From: JAICJR01 sp963848495
GTDB taxonomy: Bacteria > Actinomycetota > Thermoleophilia > Solirubrobacterales > Thermoleophilaceae
Direction: 5' to 3'
Length of the DNA: 64,000 bases
Assembly: GCA_963848495.1 (NCBI GenBank)
Contig: CAWKDV010000002.1
Coordinates: forward strand, 496,001 to 560,000
Of the stretch, positions 31,092-39,117 are shown piece by piece. The number at the start of each line of letters is the position of its first letter. The stretch's first letter is position 1. A program made the position numbers and the translations under genes. Under the pieces are notes generated by a model. The model did no database searches and was not told the origin of the DNA. It saw nothing but the letters and a program-made list of their open reading frames with translations.

Positions 31092-31509
31092 ATGGCTGAG
31101 AGGAAGACCGGAAAGTTCACCGCCGAGGAACGGGCCGCGATGAAGGAGCGCGCCCGGGAGCTGAAGGCCGGTGCGGGGGACGGGGAAGACGAGGTGCTGG
31201 CGAAGATCGCCGAGATGCCGAAGGCGGACCGCGAGCTGGCCGAGAAGGTCCACGCGCTCATCAAGGACACCGCGCCGGACCTGTCGCCGAGGACGTGGTA
31301 CGGGATGCCCGCGTACGCCAAGGACGGGACGGTCCTCTGCCACTTCCAGAGCGCGCAGAAGTTCAAGTCGAGGTATGCGACGCTCGGTTTCAGCGCCAAG
31401 GCGAACCTCGACGAGGGGGACATGTGGCCGACGGGCTTTGCGCTGAAGGGGATGACACCGGCCGTGGAGAAGAAGATCCGGCGCGCTCGTGAAGAAGGCC
31501 GTGAGCTGA
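31092..31509 (+). pseudogene. DUF1801/YdhG-like protein, frame altered at the C-terminus
   Basis: MAERKTGKFTAEERAAMKER opens a DUF1801-type protein with WYGMPAYAKDGTVLCHFQSAQKFKSRYATLGF region (about 74-105) and DMWPTGFALKGMTPAVEKKIR. In the observed frame it continues past the natural end as Arg/Ala-rich sequence to 31718, antisense to DedA. Reading +1 after CGG near 31479 gives ALVKKAVS and a stop at 31507-31509, nine bases before the DedA stop, which is how this family normally ends. One extra base is therefore likely. The family includes small iron-chaperone-like proteins. Confidence 0.7.
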
Positions 31510-31518
31510 GGCCCGGTC

Positions 31519-32166
31519 TCAGCCGGGGTTGCCGGCTCGCGCCCGGCGCACTCGCAGCACTCGCCGCGCGACGAACGCGAGCACCAGCACGCCGGCGAGG
31601 ATCGCCAGGTAGGTGCTGTAGCGCGTGGCGTTGCTGTAGATCGTGTCGATGTGGCTGCCGGAGAAGTAGCCGACGCTGGTCCAGACGAGGACCCAGAGCG
31701 CCGCCCCGATCGCGTTGAAGAAGAGGAAGCGCGCCCAGTGCATGCCGGCCGTGCCCGCGATGATCCCGTTCGCCTGGCGCAGCCCCTCGATGAAGCGGGC
31801 GACGACGATGATCTTGCCGCCGTGGCGCTTGAAGAAGTCCGTGGCGCTGTCCAGCCGCGCGGGCGTGAGGAAGATGTAGCGGCCGTAGCGCTCGGTGAGG
31901 GGCCGCCCGCCGAAGTGCCCGATCGCGAAGCCGATGTTGTCGCCGATCAGGGCGCCGCAGAAGCCGAGCAGGGCCACCAGGACGATGTTGAGCCGCCCGG
32001 TGCCCGCATACACCGCCGCGAGGATCAGGACGGTCTCGCCGGGGACGGGAACGCCGAAGTCCTCGATCAGCACCAGCCCCACCACGGCCAGGTAGCCGAA
32101 CTGGTCGAGCGTCGGCTCGAGGCTGTGCAGTACCCCCGGCAGGTGTTGCGGGGCGGCGGCGATCAC
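31519..32166 (-). CDS. DedA-family membrane protein
   Basis: A 215-aa integral membrane protein. VGLVLIEDFGVPVPGETVLILAA (about 29-51), ALIGDNIGFAIGHFGGR (about 72-88) and ARFIEGLRQANGIIAGTAGM (about 122-141) are DedA (SNARE-associated) landmarks, including the conserved E..PVPGE and the R/G-rich loop. Members help move or recycle phospholipids such as undecaprenyl phosphate across the membrane. It starts 3 bases downstream of the stop of the Bax-inhibitor-like gene, so the two are an operon. Confidence 0.9.
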   Translation of the reverse strand: MIAAAPQHLPGVLHSLEPTLDQFGYLAVVGLVLIEDFGVPVPGETVLILAAVYAGTGRLNIVLVALLGFCGALIGDNIGFAIGHFGGRPLTERYGRYIFLTPARLDSATDFFKRHGGKIIVVARFIEGLRQANGIIAGTAGMHWARFLFFNAIGAALWVLVWTSVGYFSGSHIDTIYSNATRYSTYLAILAGVLVLAFVARRVLRVRRARAGNPG

Positions 32167-32169
32167 CGC

Positions 32170-32856
32170 CTAGTTGCGCCCGCTCCCGAATAGCTGGAGG
32201 AAGAACAGGAAGATGTTTGTCACGTCCAGGAAGATGCCGGCCGCGATCGGCACCGCGCTGTCAGATCCCGAGCGGCGGAGGCGGTTGAAGTCGAGGATCG
32301 TGTAGCCGCCGAAGATCACGAGGCCGGCGACCGACCAGATGATGTTCTCGTGGGGGATCGAGACGAAGATCGCCACGAGCCCGAACGCCAGCAGCCCGAG
32401 CAGCGCGAAGAACGCGATGCGGTAGTAGGGGGACAGGTCGCGGCGAGTCGCGTAGCCGAACGCGCCGAGCGCTCCGACGAAACCGGCCGTGGCTCCGGCC
32501 GCCTGCCAGAGCGCCGCCGGATCGGCCTGCGCGTACGCGTTGAGGACGGGACCGAGCGCCAATCCCAGCAAGAGCCCGAGGCCGAACAGCAGCGTGATCG
32601 CCAGCTGCTCGCGTCCGCGCGAAGACGCGATGTTGAGGCCGAAGATGCACGCGAAGCTCCCGATGAAGAACAGGATCCCGGCGCCGCCGCTCGCGTTGCG
32701 GCCGATGTAGGCCCCGAGCGCCAGGCAGCCGAGCGTCAGGGCCACCAGGCCCATGACCTGCCCGAACACCGCGCGCGACTCGTCGCGGCTGAGCTCCCTC
32801 GGGGCGGCCGGACTCAGGCCTGGGTAGGCGACTGTCTGATCTGGGCTGTCAGCCAT
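32170..32856 (-). CDS. Bax inhibitor-1/YccA family membrane protein
   Basis: A 228-aa protein with seven hydrophobic helices after a soluble N-terminus of about 30 residues. Near the end the FGGYTILDFNRLRR segment is the BI-1 signature, with the Asp pair that gates calcium-leak activity in characterised homologues (second Asp in FLDVTNIFLFFLQLF). It lies directly upstream of DedA and downstream of the SDR gene by 16 bases. Confidence 0.88.
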   Translation of the reverse strand: MADSPDQTVAYPGLSPAAPRELSRDESRAVFGQVMGLVALTLGCLALGAYIGRNASGGAGILFFIGSFACIFGLNIASSRGREQLAITLLFGLGLLLGLALGPVLNAYAQADPAALWQAAGATAGFVGALGAFGYATRRDLSPYYRIAFFALLGLLAFGLVAIFVSIPHENIIWSVAGLVIFGGYTILDFNRLRRSGSDSAVPIAAGIFLDVTNIFLFFLQLFGSGRN

Positions 32857-32872
32857 GAGTCTTCTCCTCCTG

Positions 32873-33634
32873 TCAGGCGGTGGTGAACTGCTGGCCGCCG
32901 TCGATGTCGAATGTCGCGCCCGTGAGCGCCGTGTTGATCATGATGTGTACGGCAAGGGCCGCGACGTCAGCCGGCCCCACGACGCGCCCGATCGGGAGCG
33001 TCGTGCGCAGCTGCTCGCGCCGGGCCTCGAGCCCGTCGCCGAGGAGCGATGCCGACAGCGGCGTGTCCACGAAGCCGGCGGCTATGAGGTTGACCCGCAC
33101 CGGCGCGAGCTCGAGGGCGAGGGCGGCCGTGAAGGGGGGCAGCACGGCGGTGGCGGCAGAGACGATGCCGAGCTCGCGCCTGATCTTCCGGCCGCCGGTG
33201 CCGCCCATCAGCAGCAGCGTGCCGCCGGGCCTCATCTTGGGGGCCGCGTTGCGCGCCACCTCGAGCGCCTGCAGCGCGTGGCCGGCGAGCGCGTCCCGGA
33301 TCTGCGCGTCGGTCATCTCGAGCAGGGGCGCGTATTTCGGGCCGCCGGCCGTGACCAGCACGTGGTCGATCGTGCCGGGCAGGCCGTCGAAGAACTCCTT
33401 CAGCGCCGCCGGGTCGTCGGCGTCGAAGGCGGCTGTGCTGCGCGCGCCGACCTCGCGTGCGGCCCGCTCGAGCCGCTCGGGGTTGCGGGCGGCGAGCACG
33501 ACCTCGGCGCCCTCGGAGCGGGCGCGGCGGGCGGTCTCGAGCCCGATGCCGGCGCTGCCGCCGATCAGCACTACGGTCTGGCCGAGCAGCTCCGGCTCGC
33601 GGGTGATGGACTCAGCGGCGGTTTCGGTGGTCAT
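32873..33634 (-). CDS. Short-chain dehydrogenase-like protein lacking YxxxK
   Basis: A 253-aa SDR. The cofactor motif GGSAGIGLETARR is normal (about 25-37) and AARNPERLERAA favours NADP. Where classical SDRs have S..YxxxK, this protein has VSAATAVLPPFTAALALELAP, so Tyr and Lys are replaced by Ser and Ala. The C-terminus (NLIAAGFVDTPLSASLLGDG, TLPIGRVVGPADVAALAVHI) is otherwise typical. It may be a non-classical SDR, an isomerase or a binding protein. Start MTTETA at 33634. Confidence 0.8.
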   Translation of the reverse strand: MTTETAAESITREPELLGQTVVLIGGSAGIGLETARRARSEGAEVVLAARNPERLERAAREVGARSTAAFDADDPAALKEFFDGLPGTIDHVLVTAGGPKYAPLLEMTDAQIRDALAGHALQALEVARNAAPKMRPGGTLLLMGGTGGRKIRRELGIVSAATAVLPPFTAALALELAPVRVNLIAAGFVDTPLSASLLGDGLEARREQLRTTLPIGRVVGPADVAALAVHIMINTALTGATFDIDGGQQFTTA

Positions 33635-33820
33635 GACTCCTCCGGCGGTGGTGAGTATGAGCGAAGAGCATGCCTCGCCGGGCGTCCGCTCGCGCCCGGC
33701 GACCCCCGGGTCAGGTCCCTGGTCTGACAAGGGTGCCAGGGCGAAGACCAGTGACCCCACGGGCGCGACCGGGGCGCCGAGCGGCGAACCTACCGGCAAC
33801 CCGACCCCACGGAGGCCGAC

Positions 33821-34036
33821 ATGGCGAGCACCGGTGTGAGCACTCTGTCAGAGCTGTTGCACGAGACGTCGATCCGCCACGGCTCGTTCGAGGCGGTGGC
33901 CCCGCCCCATGACTGGTGGGACTGGTACGCGGCCTACATGGAGGCTCGCCAGTCCGGCAGTTCACCCGATGACGCTGCCGCGGCCGCCGGGCGCTACATG
34001 GCGGAGGTCAAGAACGTCGTCGTGCCATCGACCTGA
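33821..34036 (+). CDS. Small conserved-looking protein, unknown function
   Basis: A 71-aa protein. The core HDWWDWYAAYMEARQSGSS with a following Ala-rich helix and RYM looks like a compact helical domain, rich in Trp/Tyr. GGAGG lies 5 bases before the ATG. It ends 10 bases before the enoyl-CoA hydratase gene and is probably co-transcribed with it. I do not assign a family. Confidence 0.65.
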   Translation: MASTGVSTLSELLHETSIRHGSFEAVAPPHDWWDWYAAYMEARQSGSSPDDAAAAAGRYMAEVKNVVVPST

Positions 34037-34046
34037 GGCGCCCTCG

Positions 34047-34943
34047 ATGAGCACGACCGACCACAGCCCCTCGCTCAACGGCAACGGCCACGGCTCGGAC
34101 GCCTGGTTCGGAGCGTGGACCCATCTGAGCATCGACCGTCGCAGCCCGGGCTACTGCCGGGTGACCTTCGACCATCCGCCGATCAACACGATCACTGCCA
34201 CGACCGTTTCGGAGCTCTCCGAGCTCGTCGGCCTGATCGAGCAGGACACCGACCTCAACGTCGTCGTCTTCGACAGCGCCAACCCCGATTTCTACCTGGC
34301 CCACTACGACACCGAGCACGACCCCGCCCGCACTGCGGCGCTGCCGCCGGGCCCGACCGGGATGCACGCCTGGCTCGACCTGCTCGTGCGGCTGTCGCGG
34401 GCGCCGGTGCTCAGCATCGCGTCGATCCGGGGACGCGCGCGCGGCGCCGGGAGCGAGTTCGTGCTGGCCTGCGACATGCGCTTCGCCTCGCGCGAGAACG
34501 CCGTGCTCGGCCAGTTCGAGGTCGGCACGGGCCTGGTGCCCGGCGGCGGCCCGACGGCCCGGCTACCGCGACTGGTCGGCCGCGGCCGGGCGCTCGAGAT
34601 CCTGCTCGTCGCCGACGATCTCGACGGGCCGCGAGCCGAGCAGTACGGGTACGTGAACCGGGCGATCCCCGACGACCGGCTCGACGTCGAGGTGGACGCG
34701 ATGGCCACACGCGTCGCACGCTTCGATCACGAGGCAATTGCGCGCGCGAAGGCCCATGTCGACCAGGTGACGCTGCCCGCCGACAGCGAGTTCCCACCGG
34801 CGCTCGCCGATTTCTTCGAGCTGTCGGGGCGGCCCGCGCAGGTTGAGCGCTTCGCCCGGCTCGAGGCGCTCGGGCTGGGCATGGACAGCGACCTCGAGCG
34901 AGATCTGGGCCGGCGGATCCTCGAGTCGCTGGCCGGCGCCTGA
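34047..34943 (+). CDS. Enoyl-CoA hydratase/isomerase family protein
   Basis: A 298-aa crotonase-fold protein. VTFDHPPINTITATTVSEL (about 36-54) is the first strand motif. The oxyanion segment is SIASIRGRARGAGSEFVLACDMRFAS (starting near 121). The usual catalytic Glu pair is only partly clear: GQFEVGTGLVPGGGP carries one Glu. Many relatives outside beta-oxidation hydrolyse or isomerise other acyl-CoAs. The C-terminus ends two bases before the stop of the LuxR remnant on the other strand. Confidence 0.83.
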   Translation: MSTTDHSPSLNGNGHGSDAWFGAWTHLSIDRRSPGYCRVTFDHPPINTITATTVSELSELVGLIEQDTDLNVVVFDSANPDFYLAHYDTEHDPARTAALPPGPTGMHAWLDLLVRLSRAPVLSIASIRGRARGAGSEFVLACDMRFASRENAVLGQFEVGTGLVPGGGPTARLPRLVGRGRALEILLVADDLDGPRAEQYGYVNRAIPDDRLDVEVDAMATRVARFDHEAIARAKAHVDQVTLPADSEFPPALADFFELSGRPAQVERFARLEALGLGMDSDLERDLGRRILESLAGA

Positions 34944-34945
34944 GC

Positions 34946-35158
34946 TCAAGCGGGCACGAGCTCCGAGTCGGAGCTCGGTAGGGCATTGAGCAGCTCGCGC
35001 CGGGAGCGGATGCCCAGCTTGGAGAACACTTTGCGCAGGTGCCACTCGACGGTGCGCGGGCTCAGGAACAGCCGCGCGCCGATCTCCGGGTTCGACAGCC
35101 CGTCGCGTGCGAGCCGCGCAATCTGCCGCTCCTGCGGGGTCAGCTCGTCGCGCGTCAG
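34946..35158 (-). pseudogene. LuxR C-terminal remnant (GerE helix-turn-helix only)
   Basis: About 70 codons encode LTPQERQIARLARDGLSNPE and LSPRTVEWHLRKVFSKLGIR, followed by SRRELLNALPSSDSELVPA and a stop. This is the complete GerE domain, nearly identical to the end of the LAL regulator at 5550-8327. Upstream of 35158 on the minus strand no ATPase or linker remains; that region is the promoter and start of the thioredoxin-like gene. It is best read as the tail of a deleted LAL paralogue, although a free-standing HTH protein from the frame start at 35368 cannot be excluded. Confidence 0.7.
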
Positions 35159-35228
35159 GCTGGACCAGGGAGCCGGACCAGGGGATCGACGGGCGCGAAG
35201 CGCGCTCGGGACGACCAGACTGCGGCCC

Positions 35229-36176
35229 ATGATCCAACGCGTGCACATGCCCCTGCTGAACGGCGCGACCGAGTGGGTGGGGTCGGAGCCGCTCGGTCCC
35301 GACGATCTCCGCGGCCACGTGGTCCTGGTGGACTTCTGGACGCTCACCTGCATCAACTGGCTGCGCACCGAGCCCTACATCCGCGGCTGGTCGCAGGCCT
35401 ACCGCGACGACGGCCTCATCGTGATCGGCGTGCACACGCCCGAGTTCGGCTTCGAGCAGGAGATCGACCTCGTGCGCAGCGCGACCAGGGAGCGAGGGAT
35501 CGACTACCCGGTGGCGGTCGACAACGGCTACGAGATCTGGAGCGCCTTCGACAACCACTACTGGCCGGCGCTGTACTTCGTCGACAGGGAGGGCGTGATC
35601 GTCGACCAGCACTTCGGCGAAGGGCGCTACGAGGAATCCGAGCGCCTCATCCAGCGGCTCCTGGGAGTGGATCGCGAGCCCGTCTCGGTCGAGGGGACCG
35701 GGGTGGAGGCGGAGGCCGATTGGGACCATCTGAGCACGCCCGAGACCTACCTCGGCTATTCCCGCGGCGAGCGCTTCGCTTTGGCTCACGGCGCGGCGTA
35801 CGACGAGGCCCGCGCCTACGCGCTGCCCGACCACCTGCTGTTCAATAGCTGGGCCCTGGCCGGCGAGTGGACGATCGGCCGCGAGAACGTCGCGCTCGGG
35901 GAGGCCGGCGGGAGCATCGCCTTCCGCTTCCACGCGCGCGACGCGCATCTCGTGCTGTCCCCGGGAGGGCGGGGGCCGATCCGCTTCCGGGTGCGCCTCG
36001 ACGGCGAGGCGCCGGGCGACTCGCACGGCGTGGACGTCGACGGCGACGGGAACGGGCTACTCGACGAGGGCCGCATGTACCAGCTCATCCGCCAGTCGGG
36101 ACGCGTTGCGGAGCGCACGCTCGAGATCACGTTCCTCGACGGCGGGGCCGAGGGCTACTCGTTCACCTTCGGCTGA
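35229..36176 (+). CDS. Thioredoxin-fold protein with single active-site Cys (DipZ C-terminal-like)
   Basis: A 315-aa protein. WTLTCINWLRTEPYI (about 37-51) is the thioredoxin motif region, with C-I-N-W where related DipZ/CcdA-linked proteins have C-x-x-C. VIGVHTPEFGFE and YWPALYFVDREGVIV complete the fold. The last 120 residues form a beta-rich domain also found in DipZ C-termini. A single Cys suggests peroxidase, isomerase or non-redox use. A CAGACT box 7 bases before the ATG suggests leaderless mRNA. No membrane helices in this protein. Confidence 0.8.
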   Translation: MIQRVHMPLLNGATEWVGSEPLGPDDLRGHVVLVDFWTLTCINWLRTEPYIRGWSQAYRDDGLIVIGVHTPEFGFEQEIDLVRSATRERGIDYPVAVDNGYEIWSAFDNHYWPALYFVDREGVIVDQHFGEGRYEESERLIQRLLGVDREPVSVEGTGVEAEADWDHLSTPETYLGYSRGERFALAHGAAYDEARAYALPDHLLFNSWALAGEWTIGRENVALGEAGGSIAFRFHARDAHLVLSPGGRGPIRFRVRLDGEAPGDSHGVDVDGDGNGLLDEGRMYQLIRQSGRVAERTLEITFLDGGAEGYSFTFG

Positions 36177-36202
36177 ACGGGTCTCGACCGCCCCGCGTTG
36201 CA

Positions 36203-36208
36203 TACGAT
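36203..36208 (+). promoter_or_regulatory. -10 box TACGAT of leaderless pfkB-like gene
   Basis: TACGAT lies 8 bases before the GTG at 36217, so transcription would begin at or just before the start codon. Confidence 0.5.
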
Positions 36209-36216
36209 CCCGCCCG

Positions 36217-37128
36217 GTGGCGGACCTCGACCTGCTCGTCCTCGGGGACCTCAATCCCGACCTGGTGCTGCGCGGCGAAGGGGTCGAGCCGGCGTTCGGG
36301 CAGGTTGAGCGCCTTGTCGATGCCGCCGACCTCGTGATCGGCGGCTCGGGCGCGATCGTGGCCTGCGGCGCCGCGCGGCTGGGGCTGCGGACCGCGATCG
36401 CCGGCGTGGTCGGCGACGACCTCTTCGGACGCTTCATGCTGGACGCCATGTCGGCGCACAGGGTCGACACGGGTAGCGTCGTTGTCGACCCGGGCTTCCA
36501 GACCGGGCTGACCGTGGTGCTCGCGCGCGAGGGCGACCGCGCGATGCTCACCTTCCCGGGGGCGATCCCCGCCCTCCGCGCGGACGCTGTGGACCCCGAC
36601 CTTGTCCGCTCCGCGCGGCACGTCCACGTTTCGTCGTACTTCCTGCAGACCTCGCTCACGCCCGGGCTGGGCGAGCTGTTCCGGACGGCGGAGGGCACCA
36701 CCTCGATCGACCCGAACTGGGACCCGGCCGAGGACTGGGACGCGGGCCTGAGCGAGCTGCTGCCGCTCACCGACGTGTTCCTGCCGAACGCCGAGGAGGC
36801 GGTGAGGATCGCGGGTCGCGCGGATCCCGAGGAGGCGGCGCTCGCGCTCAGCGCCGAGGGGCCGCTCGTGGTGGTGAAGCTCGGGGCCGACGGCGCACTC
36901 GCGGTCCGGGGCGAGGAGGTCGTGCGTGTGGCCGCGCCGCCAGGCGTCGAGCCCGTGGACACCACCGGCGCGGGCGACTCCTTCGACGCCGGCGTGCTGG
37001 CGGGCCTGCTGGGCGGCTGGCCGCTCGAGCGCGCGCTCGTGCTGGGCTGCGCCTGCGGCGCGATGTCCACGCGGGCCACCGGAGGCACCGCCGCGCAGCC
37101 GACCCTGGAGGAGGCGGCGGCGGCATGA
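36217..37128 (+). CDS. PfkB-family carbohydrate kinase
   Basis: A 303-aa ribokinase-like kinase. VLGDLNPDLVLRG and GGSGAIVACGAARLG (about 47-61) form the sugar site, and VDTTGAGDSFDAGVLAGLL (about 247-265) holds the ATP/catalytic GAGD motif. It phosphorylates a sugar with ATP; the exact sugar is unknown. GTG 36217 is chosen because the fold begins there and a -10 box sits just before it. ATGA at 37125 couples it to the next kinase. Confidence 0.87.
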   Translation: MADLDLLVLGDLNPDLVLRGEGVEPAFGQVERLVDAADLVIGGSGAIVACGAARLGLRTAIAGVVGDDLFGRFMLDAMSAHRVDTGSVVVDPGFQTGLTVVLAREGDRAMLTFPGAIPALRADAVDPDLVRSARHVHVSSYFLQTSLTPGLGELFRTAEGTTSIDPNWDPAEDWDAGLSELLPLTDVFLPNAEEAVRIAGRADPEEAALALSAEGPLVVVKLGADGALAVRGEEVVRVAAPPGVEPVDTTGAGDSFDAGVLAGLLGGWPLERALVLGCACGAMSTRATGGTAAQPTLEEAAAA

Positions 37129-38072
37129 TTCTCTGTGTCTCAGGCAACCCGTCGATCGACCGCCTCTTCGAGGTCGAGCGGATCGAGCTCGGCGCCACCC
37201 ACCGGCCCAAGCACTTCGTGCGGGTGCCGGGCGGGAAGGGCCTCAACGTGGCGCGCGCGGCGGCCGTGCTGGGCGAGCCGGTGCTGGTCACCGGGCTGCT
37301 CGGCGGCCACGCCGGCCACTGGCTCGACGAGGCGCTGGCCGCCGAGGGCGTCGAGCGGCGCTTCGTCTGGGGCGCCTGGGAGAGCCGCTCGTCGCTGTCG
37401 GTGTCCGAGCGCTCCACCGGGAAGCTCACCGAGTTCTATGAGGCCGGCTCGGGCGTGACCGAGGAGGAGTGGGCGGGCGTCGAGGCCGTGGCGAGGGAGG
37501 AGCTGCCGAGGTCCACCTGGATCGCCCTCACGGGCTCGATCCCGCCGGGCGCGCCCGAGGACGGCTACGCGCGACTGATCGCTGCCGCGCAGGACGCCGG
37601 CGTGCCGTCCGCAGTCGACACCCGCGGCGCGCCACTGGCCCGCAGCCTGGAAGCCGGCCCCGCCCTCGTGAAGATCAATGCCCACGAGGCCGAGGAGCTC
37701 CTCGGCGAGCCGGTCGACGGCGTGCTGGCCGCGCACGCGGCGGCCCTCAAGATCCGCGAGCGCGCGGGCGGCCACGGGCACGCTGCGGTGGTGACGATCG
37801 GGGCCGACGGCGCCGTGCTGGTGGAGCCCGACGGCACTGCGATCCACGGGCGCCTGTACGTGAAGGGGCGTTACCCGGTGGGCAGCGGCGACTCGTTCCT
37901 CGCCGGGCTCCTCTGCGGCCTCCACCGCGGTGAGGAGTGGCAGGAGGCGATGGGGCTGGCGCTGGGCGCCGCCGCCGCCAACGCCGAGGTGCCGGGCGCC
38001 GGGCGCTTCGACCCCGAGCGCGCGCGCGAGCTCGCGGCCGCCAACCCGGGGCACCTGCTGCTCAGCGAATAG
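37125..38072 (+). CDS. 1-phosphofructokinase/tagatose-6-phosphate kinase family (PfkB)
   Basis: A 315-aa PfkB kinase of the FruK/LacC branch. CVSGNPSIDRLFEV, VPGGKGLNVARAAAVLG (about 34-50), LTGSIPPGAPEDGYA and VGSGDSFLAGLLCGL (about 249-263) are the typical blocks. The catalytic Asp is the D of GSGDS. With SIS, GH4, DeoR and an ABC importer downstream on the other strand, a tagatose-6-phosphate or similar ketohexose-phosphate kinase is plausible. It converges on the ABC ATPase with an 11-base overlap. Confidence 0.85.
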   Translation: MILCVSGNPSIDRLFEVERIELGATHRPKHFVRVPGGKGLNVARAAAVLGEPVLVTGLLGGHAGHWLDEALAAEGVERRFVWGAWESRSSLSVSERSTGKLTEFYEAGSGVTEEEWAGVEAVAREELPRSTWIALTGSIPPGAPEDGYARLIAAAQDAGVPSAVDTRGAPLARSLEAGPALVKINAHEAEELLGEPVDGVLAAHAAALKIRERAGGHGHAAVVTIGADGAVLVEPDGTAIHGRLYVKGRYPVGSGDSFLAGLLCGLHRGEEWQEAMGLALGAAAANAEVPGAGRFDPERARELAAANPGHLLLSE

Positions 38073-39117
38073 CCAGCCCGCTGGCGGCGTCGAACAGGTG
38101 CACGTCCGCCGGCTCGATACACAGGCGCAGCTTGCTGCCGGCGGCCGGCCGCTCGCGCGAGTCGAGGCAGGCCACCGCCGGCGTGGCGGCCGCCGTGCCG
38201 TGCAGCACCACCTCGTCGCCGAGCGGCTCCACCACGTCGATCAGGAAGTCAAGCGCGGGCAGGCCGTCGTGCGCGCGTCGCAGCGCCTGCGGGCGCAGCC
38301 CGACGATCACCTCGCCGTCGTCCACGCCGGGCCGATCGAGGGTGAAGTCGCCGGCGCTGACCCGGCCGTCCTGGGCGACCCCCTGCAGCAGGTTCATCGG
38401 CGGGCTGCCGATGAAGCCGGCGACGAACGCGTTGGCCGGGTGGTCGTAGACCTCCTGCGGCGTGCCAATCTGCTGCAGTCTGCCGTCGCGCAGCACGGCG
38501 ATGTGGTCGCCGAGCGTCATCGCCTCCACCTGGTCGTGGGTCACGTAGATCGTGGTGATCGGCAGGTTCTTGTGCAGGCGCTTGAGCTCCGTGCGCATCT
38601 CCGCGCGCAGCTTGGCGTCGAGGTTCGAGAGCGGCTCGTCGAGCAGGAACACCTTCGGCTCGCGCACGAGCGCGCGCCCCATCGCGACCCGCTGGCGCTG
38701 CCCGCCCGATAGCTGGCCGGGACGGCGCTTCATCAGGGCCTCGAGCCCCAGCAGCTCGGACACCTCCTGCACGCGCCGCCTGACCTCGTCCTTCGGCGCG
38801 CGCCGCTGCCTGAGGGGGTAGGCGAGGTTCTTGTAGACGCTCATGTGCGGGTAGAGCGCGTAGTTCTGGAACACCATGGCGATGTCGCGGTCCCGCGGCG
38901 AGACGTCGTTCACCACCCGCTCGCCGATCCTCACGCTGCCCCGGGTCGGCTTCTCGAGTCCCGCGATCATGCGCAGCGCGGTGGTCTTGCCGCAGCCGGA
39001 CGGGCCGACCAGGATCATGAACTCGCCGTCGGCGACCTCGAGCGAGAGCTGGTCGACCGCCACGGCGCCGCCCTCGAACTCCTTCGTCACCTCCTCGAGG
39101 GTCACGCCGGTGGTCAT
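38062..39117 (-). CDS. Sugar ABC transporter ATP-binding protein (UgpC/MsmK type)
   Basis: A 351-aa ATPase. Walker A is GPSGCGKTTALRM (about 38-50), the Q loop VFQNYALYPH, the signature LSGGQRQRVAMGRAL (about 134-148), Walker B VFLLDEPLSNLDAKLR and the switch His in YVTHDQVEAM. A C-terminal MOBE/TOBE domain (about 230-351) is present as in carbohydrate importers. It powers the two permeases upstream. Start ATG 39117 overlaps the permease stop by 4 bases. Confidence 0.92.
   Translation of the reverse strand: MTTGVTLEEVTKEFEGGAVAVDQLSLEVADGEFMILVGPSGCGKTTALRMIAGLEKPTRGSVRIGERVVNDVSPRDRDIAMVFQNYALYPHMSVYKNLAYPLRQRRAPKDEVRRRVQEVSELLGLEALMKRRPGQLSGGQRQRVAMGRALVREPKVFLLDEPLSNLDAKLRAEMRTELKRLHKNLPITTIYVTHDQVEAMTLGDHIAVLRDGRLQQIGTPQEVYDHPANAFVAGFIGSPPMNLLQGVAQDGRVSAGDFTLDRPGVDDGEVIVGLRPQALRRAHDGLPALDFLIDVVEPLGDEVVLHGTAAATPAVACLDSRERPAAGSKLRLCIEPADVHLFDAASGLAIR

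Noticed and set aside
31510..31718. C-terminal extension of the DUF1801 protein
   Set aside because: It is Arg/Ala-rich and antisense to DedA; the natural ending is in the next frame.
34563..36026. 487-aa minus-strand frame
   Set aside because: Apart from the LuxR remnant at 34946-35158, which is in a different frame, it is antisense to the hydratase and thioredoxin-like genes.
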